8,810 bases of DNA. Origin: Gracilibacteraceae bacterium. GTDB taxonomy: Bacteria; Bacillota; Desulfitobacteriia; Desulfitobacteriales; Syntrophobotulaceae. Shown in pieces: positions 7,167 through 8,810 of this stretch. Each line of letters opens with the position of its first letter. The first letter of the stretch is position 1. A program made the translations under genes and the position numbers. The stretch is from positions 1-8,810 of the forward strand of contig JAISEW010000010.1 in NCBI GenBank assembly GCA_031263945.1. The letters run 5' to 3'. The notes under the pieces are model-generated. The model was not told the DNA's origin and ran no database searches. It saw nothing but the letters and a program-made list of their open reading frames with translations.

Positions 7167-7196
7167 GAGAAGGACGCGAATATTCGCGTCCTTCTC
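7167..7196 (-). terminator. Perfect 30-bp palindrome between genes, probable terminator of the upstream gene
   Basis: Bases 7167-7181 are the exact reverse complement of 7182-7196. As RNA this gives a stem of about 12 bp (GAGAAGGACGCG) with an AATATT loop. It lies 57 bases past the stop of the surface-protein gene and before the helicase promoter, the expected place for a terminator or insulator. Neither strand has a clear T-run after the stem, so intrinsic termination would be weak; a protein-binding site is an alternative. Confidence 0.5.
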
Positions 7197-7253
7197 GGCT
7201 GGAGCAGTCATTCTCTCCCGGGATCCGTTGAAACAAGGGCTTGACGGTTGGAA

Positions 7254-8810
7254 CTAGTTGACTTTGACATAGTAGACGGGATTGGTTTTGAATGTCGTCC
7301 CGTCCAGGTAGGCGTAGTTGGTGGTGAGGATGGTTATCTTGTAAGTCTTGCCCGCGGTAAGATCGGCCGTATCAATGATATAGGGGCTGGTATTGCCGCC
7401 GGAGCGTTTGATCACATCGGTTACAGCCGGCAAAGGAACGCCATTTTCCGCCGGCTCAAGCGCGATAGTGCTGACGGACCGCCCGGAAGTCACGATAGCC
7501 GCGGCAAACCCCTGCTCGTCAAAGGTGATGATGTCGCCCCAGGTGACAACGAGAGGCGCGGTATCCGCTGTTACCACATAATTCGAACCAGTAGTGCTTA
7601 TTCCAGGTTTAGCGCCCGCGGCGGCGTTGACTGTGAAACTCGGCATCTGATAGATAGTTGTTCCGTCCGACGGGGTAATGGAAGCCGTGTAACTTCCCTG
7701 GAAATTGCCGGTAAAGAAGGGGGCGAACAATTCGATTTCCACTTCACCGCCGTCACCAGTCAGATGCAAGCTATAAGCGGCAGACGGCACCTCCGCCGTT
7801 CCTTTCAGGAGTTTACCGCCGTTCGTGCCGCAATCGGCCAGCGCTTCGCTGCTCAGACCCGCGATATGCAATAGGTCGCCTTCGTCCAACGGTTGGGCGT
7901 CCGCGCCCAGCAGATGTTTTGCGGCAGCGGCGGCATCAACATAGAAAACAGTGCCCTGTTCGATTGTCGCGTCGCTGACCGCGAAGTCCACGAGCGGAAG
8001 TTCAAAAACTACATCCGGCAATCCCTTGGCGTAAATGACGAACTTGAAATTACCGTTGCCGGTCAGGGCGTTCATGCGGGAGATGCCGGCCCGGTTCAGC
8101 GCCACCTCAAAATTCATGTGGCCGCGGTGAGAGAAAAGGTTTTGCAGCCAGACGAGCGGTTCTTTCTGCCCGGTGGTCAAATCCTCGACATAACCGCCGT
8201 AAAGCCGCTCAAAATAGTCGCTCCAAAGATCGGCGCTGGCCGGTCCGCTGTAAGTGAAGGAAACAACGCGGTCGGCCCAGGTGCCGCCATAGGAAGCGGA
8301 GACAACCGGTTCGGAGGGCCAAGCGCCCGTGGCGCCAGCGGTGACGGTTTTCCGCGCTCCCCAGGAAGCGTCAGGGAAAAGGTATTTGGCCGCGTAGACG
8401 CTGGTGGCCGCTTTCGGCGTCACAGCCTGCGCTTTAGCCAGGACAGCCGCGCTCTGCGCCGTCGCTTTTTGGGCGGCGTTCAGCAGCCAGGCGTTGGCGT
8501 AAAGATCAAAATCCACGCCCACTTCCACGGTTTTGATACCGATGATCTTGTTGTTGGCGTCATCTTTAGTCGTAGGAGCATAGTCATTCACTGCCAGATT
8601 GCCCGTGGGCGGGAAATGCACACTGTCGCCGTAGGTGGCGCTGGAAACCGCGTCCACTGCCGGCTTGCTGTCCGCCTGGACATAGGTGTCAAGCGTAACC
8701 CCAGGCCCGTTGCCCGTGCGGGTGCCGCCGTTGATGAAGTACGCCGGCTGCGCCACCGCGCCGCCCACGGCAAACGAAGTTGCGGCCGGATGCACGGCGG
8801 TGATATCTGC
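7254..8810 (-). CDS. C-terminal part of a large, probably secreted beta-rich protein (start outside window)
   Basis: The frame is open from the right edge (8810) to TAG at 7254-7256, giving at least 518 residues. The GTG at 8795 is only an internal valine codon, since the upstream codons are open and fit the protein. I do not recognise the family. The composition is rich in Ala, Gly, Thr, Ser, Asp and Tyr with one cysteine, and short alternating hydrophobic stretches suggest consecutive beta-sandwich or Ig-like domains; the last about 120 residues look like one such domain. Near the visible N-terminal end, VDAVSSATYGDS (coded around 8621-8657) resembles the D-x-(V/I)-S-x-A-T motif of FMN-binding domains, but I would not call that domain from this alone. 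No C-terminal LPXTG, membrane anchor or SLH module is seen. A signal peptide, if present, lies outside the window. It appears unrelated to the helicase-kinase operon, from which it is separated by a palindrome and a promoter. Confidence 0.8.
   Translation of the reverse strand, partial: ADITAVHPAATSFAVGGAVAQPAYFINGGTRTGNGPGVTLDTYVQADSKPAVDAVSSATYGDSVHFPPTGNLAVNDYAPTTKDDANNKIIGIKTVEVGVDFDLYANAWLLNAAQKATAQSAAVLAKAQAVTPKAATSVYAAKYLFPDASWGARKTVTAGATGAWPSEPVVSASYGGTWADRVVSFTYSGPASADLWSDYFERLYGGYVEDLTTGQKEPLVWLQNLFSHRGHMNFEVALNRAGISRMNALTGNGNFKFVIYAKGLPDVVFELPLVDFAVSDATIEQGTVFYVDAAAAAKHLLGADAQPLDEGDLLHIAGLSSEALADCGTNGGKLLKGTAEVPSAAYSLHLTGDGGEVEIELFAPFFTGNFQGSYTASITPSDGTTIYQMPSFTVNAAAGAKPGISTTGSNYVVTADTAPLVVTWGDIITFDEQGFAAAIVTSGRSVSTIALEPAENGVPLPAVTDVIKRSGGNTSPYIIDTADLTAGKTYKITILTTNYAYLDGTTFKTNPVYYVKVN

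Noticed and set aside
7248..7874. 208-codon open frame on the plus strand
   Set aside because: It is opposite the surface-protein gene, with no ribosome binding site or recognisable domain.

Overview
The window carries three genes on the minus strand and, at its left edge, what looks like the scar of an integrative element in a tRNA gene. Moderately high GC, strong GGAGG-type ribosome binding sites, a tRNA-Thr 3' end of the Bacillota type (ending CAGC-TCCA) and a large secreted-looking beta-rich protein together suggest an anaerobic Bacillota (Clostridia or Negativicutes). That assignment is an inference from style, not from a marker gene.

Left edge (1-260, plus strand). An open frame runs in from the left and may be the C-terminal tail of an integrase. 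It overlaps two direct TGGGGGGCAAA repeats that look like integrase arm sites. Next comes the 3' part of a tRNA-Thr(GGT) gene, from the D-loop to the encoded CCA; its 5' acceptor strand and 5' D-stem are missing. A strong rho-independent terminator follows. This order (int end, arm repeats, tRNA 3' fragment, native tRNA terminator) is what one expects at the distal end of an element integrated in a tRNA gene. It would place the element to the left and the kinase/helicase genes just outside it.

Centre (269-7058, minus strand). Two genes form an operon. The first is a 1704-residue SF1 helicase with an N-terminal DUF4011 region, a split helicase core, a Vsr/DUF559-like (REase_MTES_1575-type) nuclease domain and a DUF3320-type C-terminus. 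The second is a 560-residue cytoplasmic Ser/Thr protein kinase whose GTG start overlaps the helicase stop by 8 bases, with its SD inside the helicase gene, so the two are translationally coupled. A good sigma-A-like promoter with an operator-like inverted repeat over its -10 lies just upstream. Single-gene DUF4011-helicase-Vsr proteins and COG1112 helicase plus kinase combinations (Hhe, Mokosh type I) are known anti-phage systems, so this pair is a plausible defence operon of a less usual composition.

Right (7059-8810). A short intergenic region holds the promoter and a perfect 30-bp palindrome. Beyond it is the 3' end of a large, probably extracellular protein gene whose start is outside the window.
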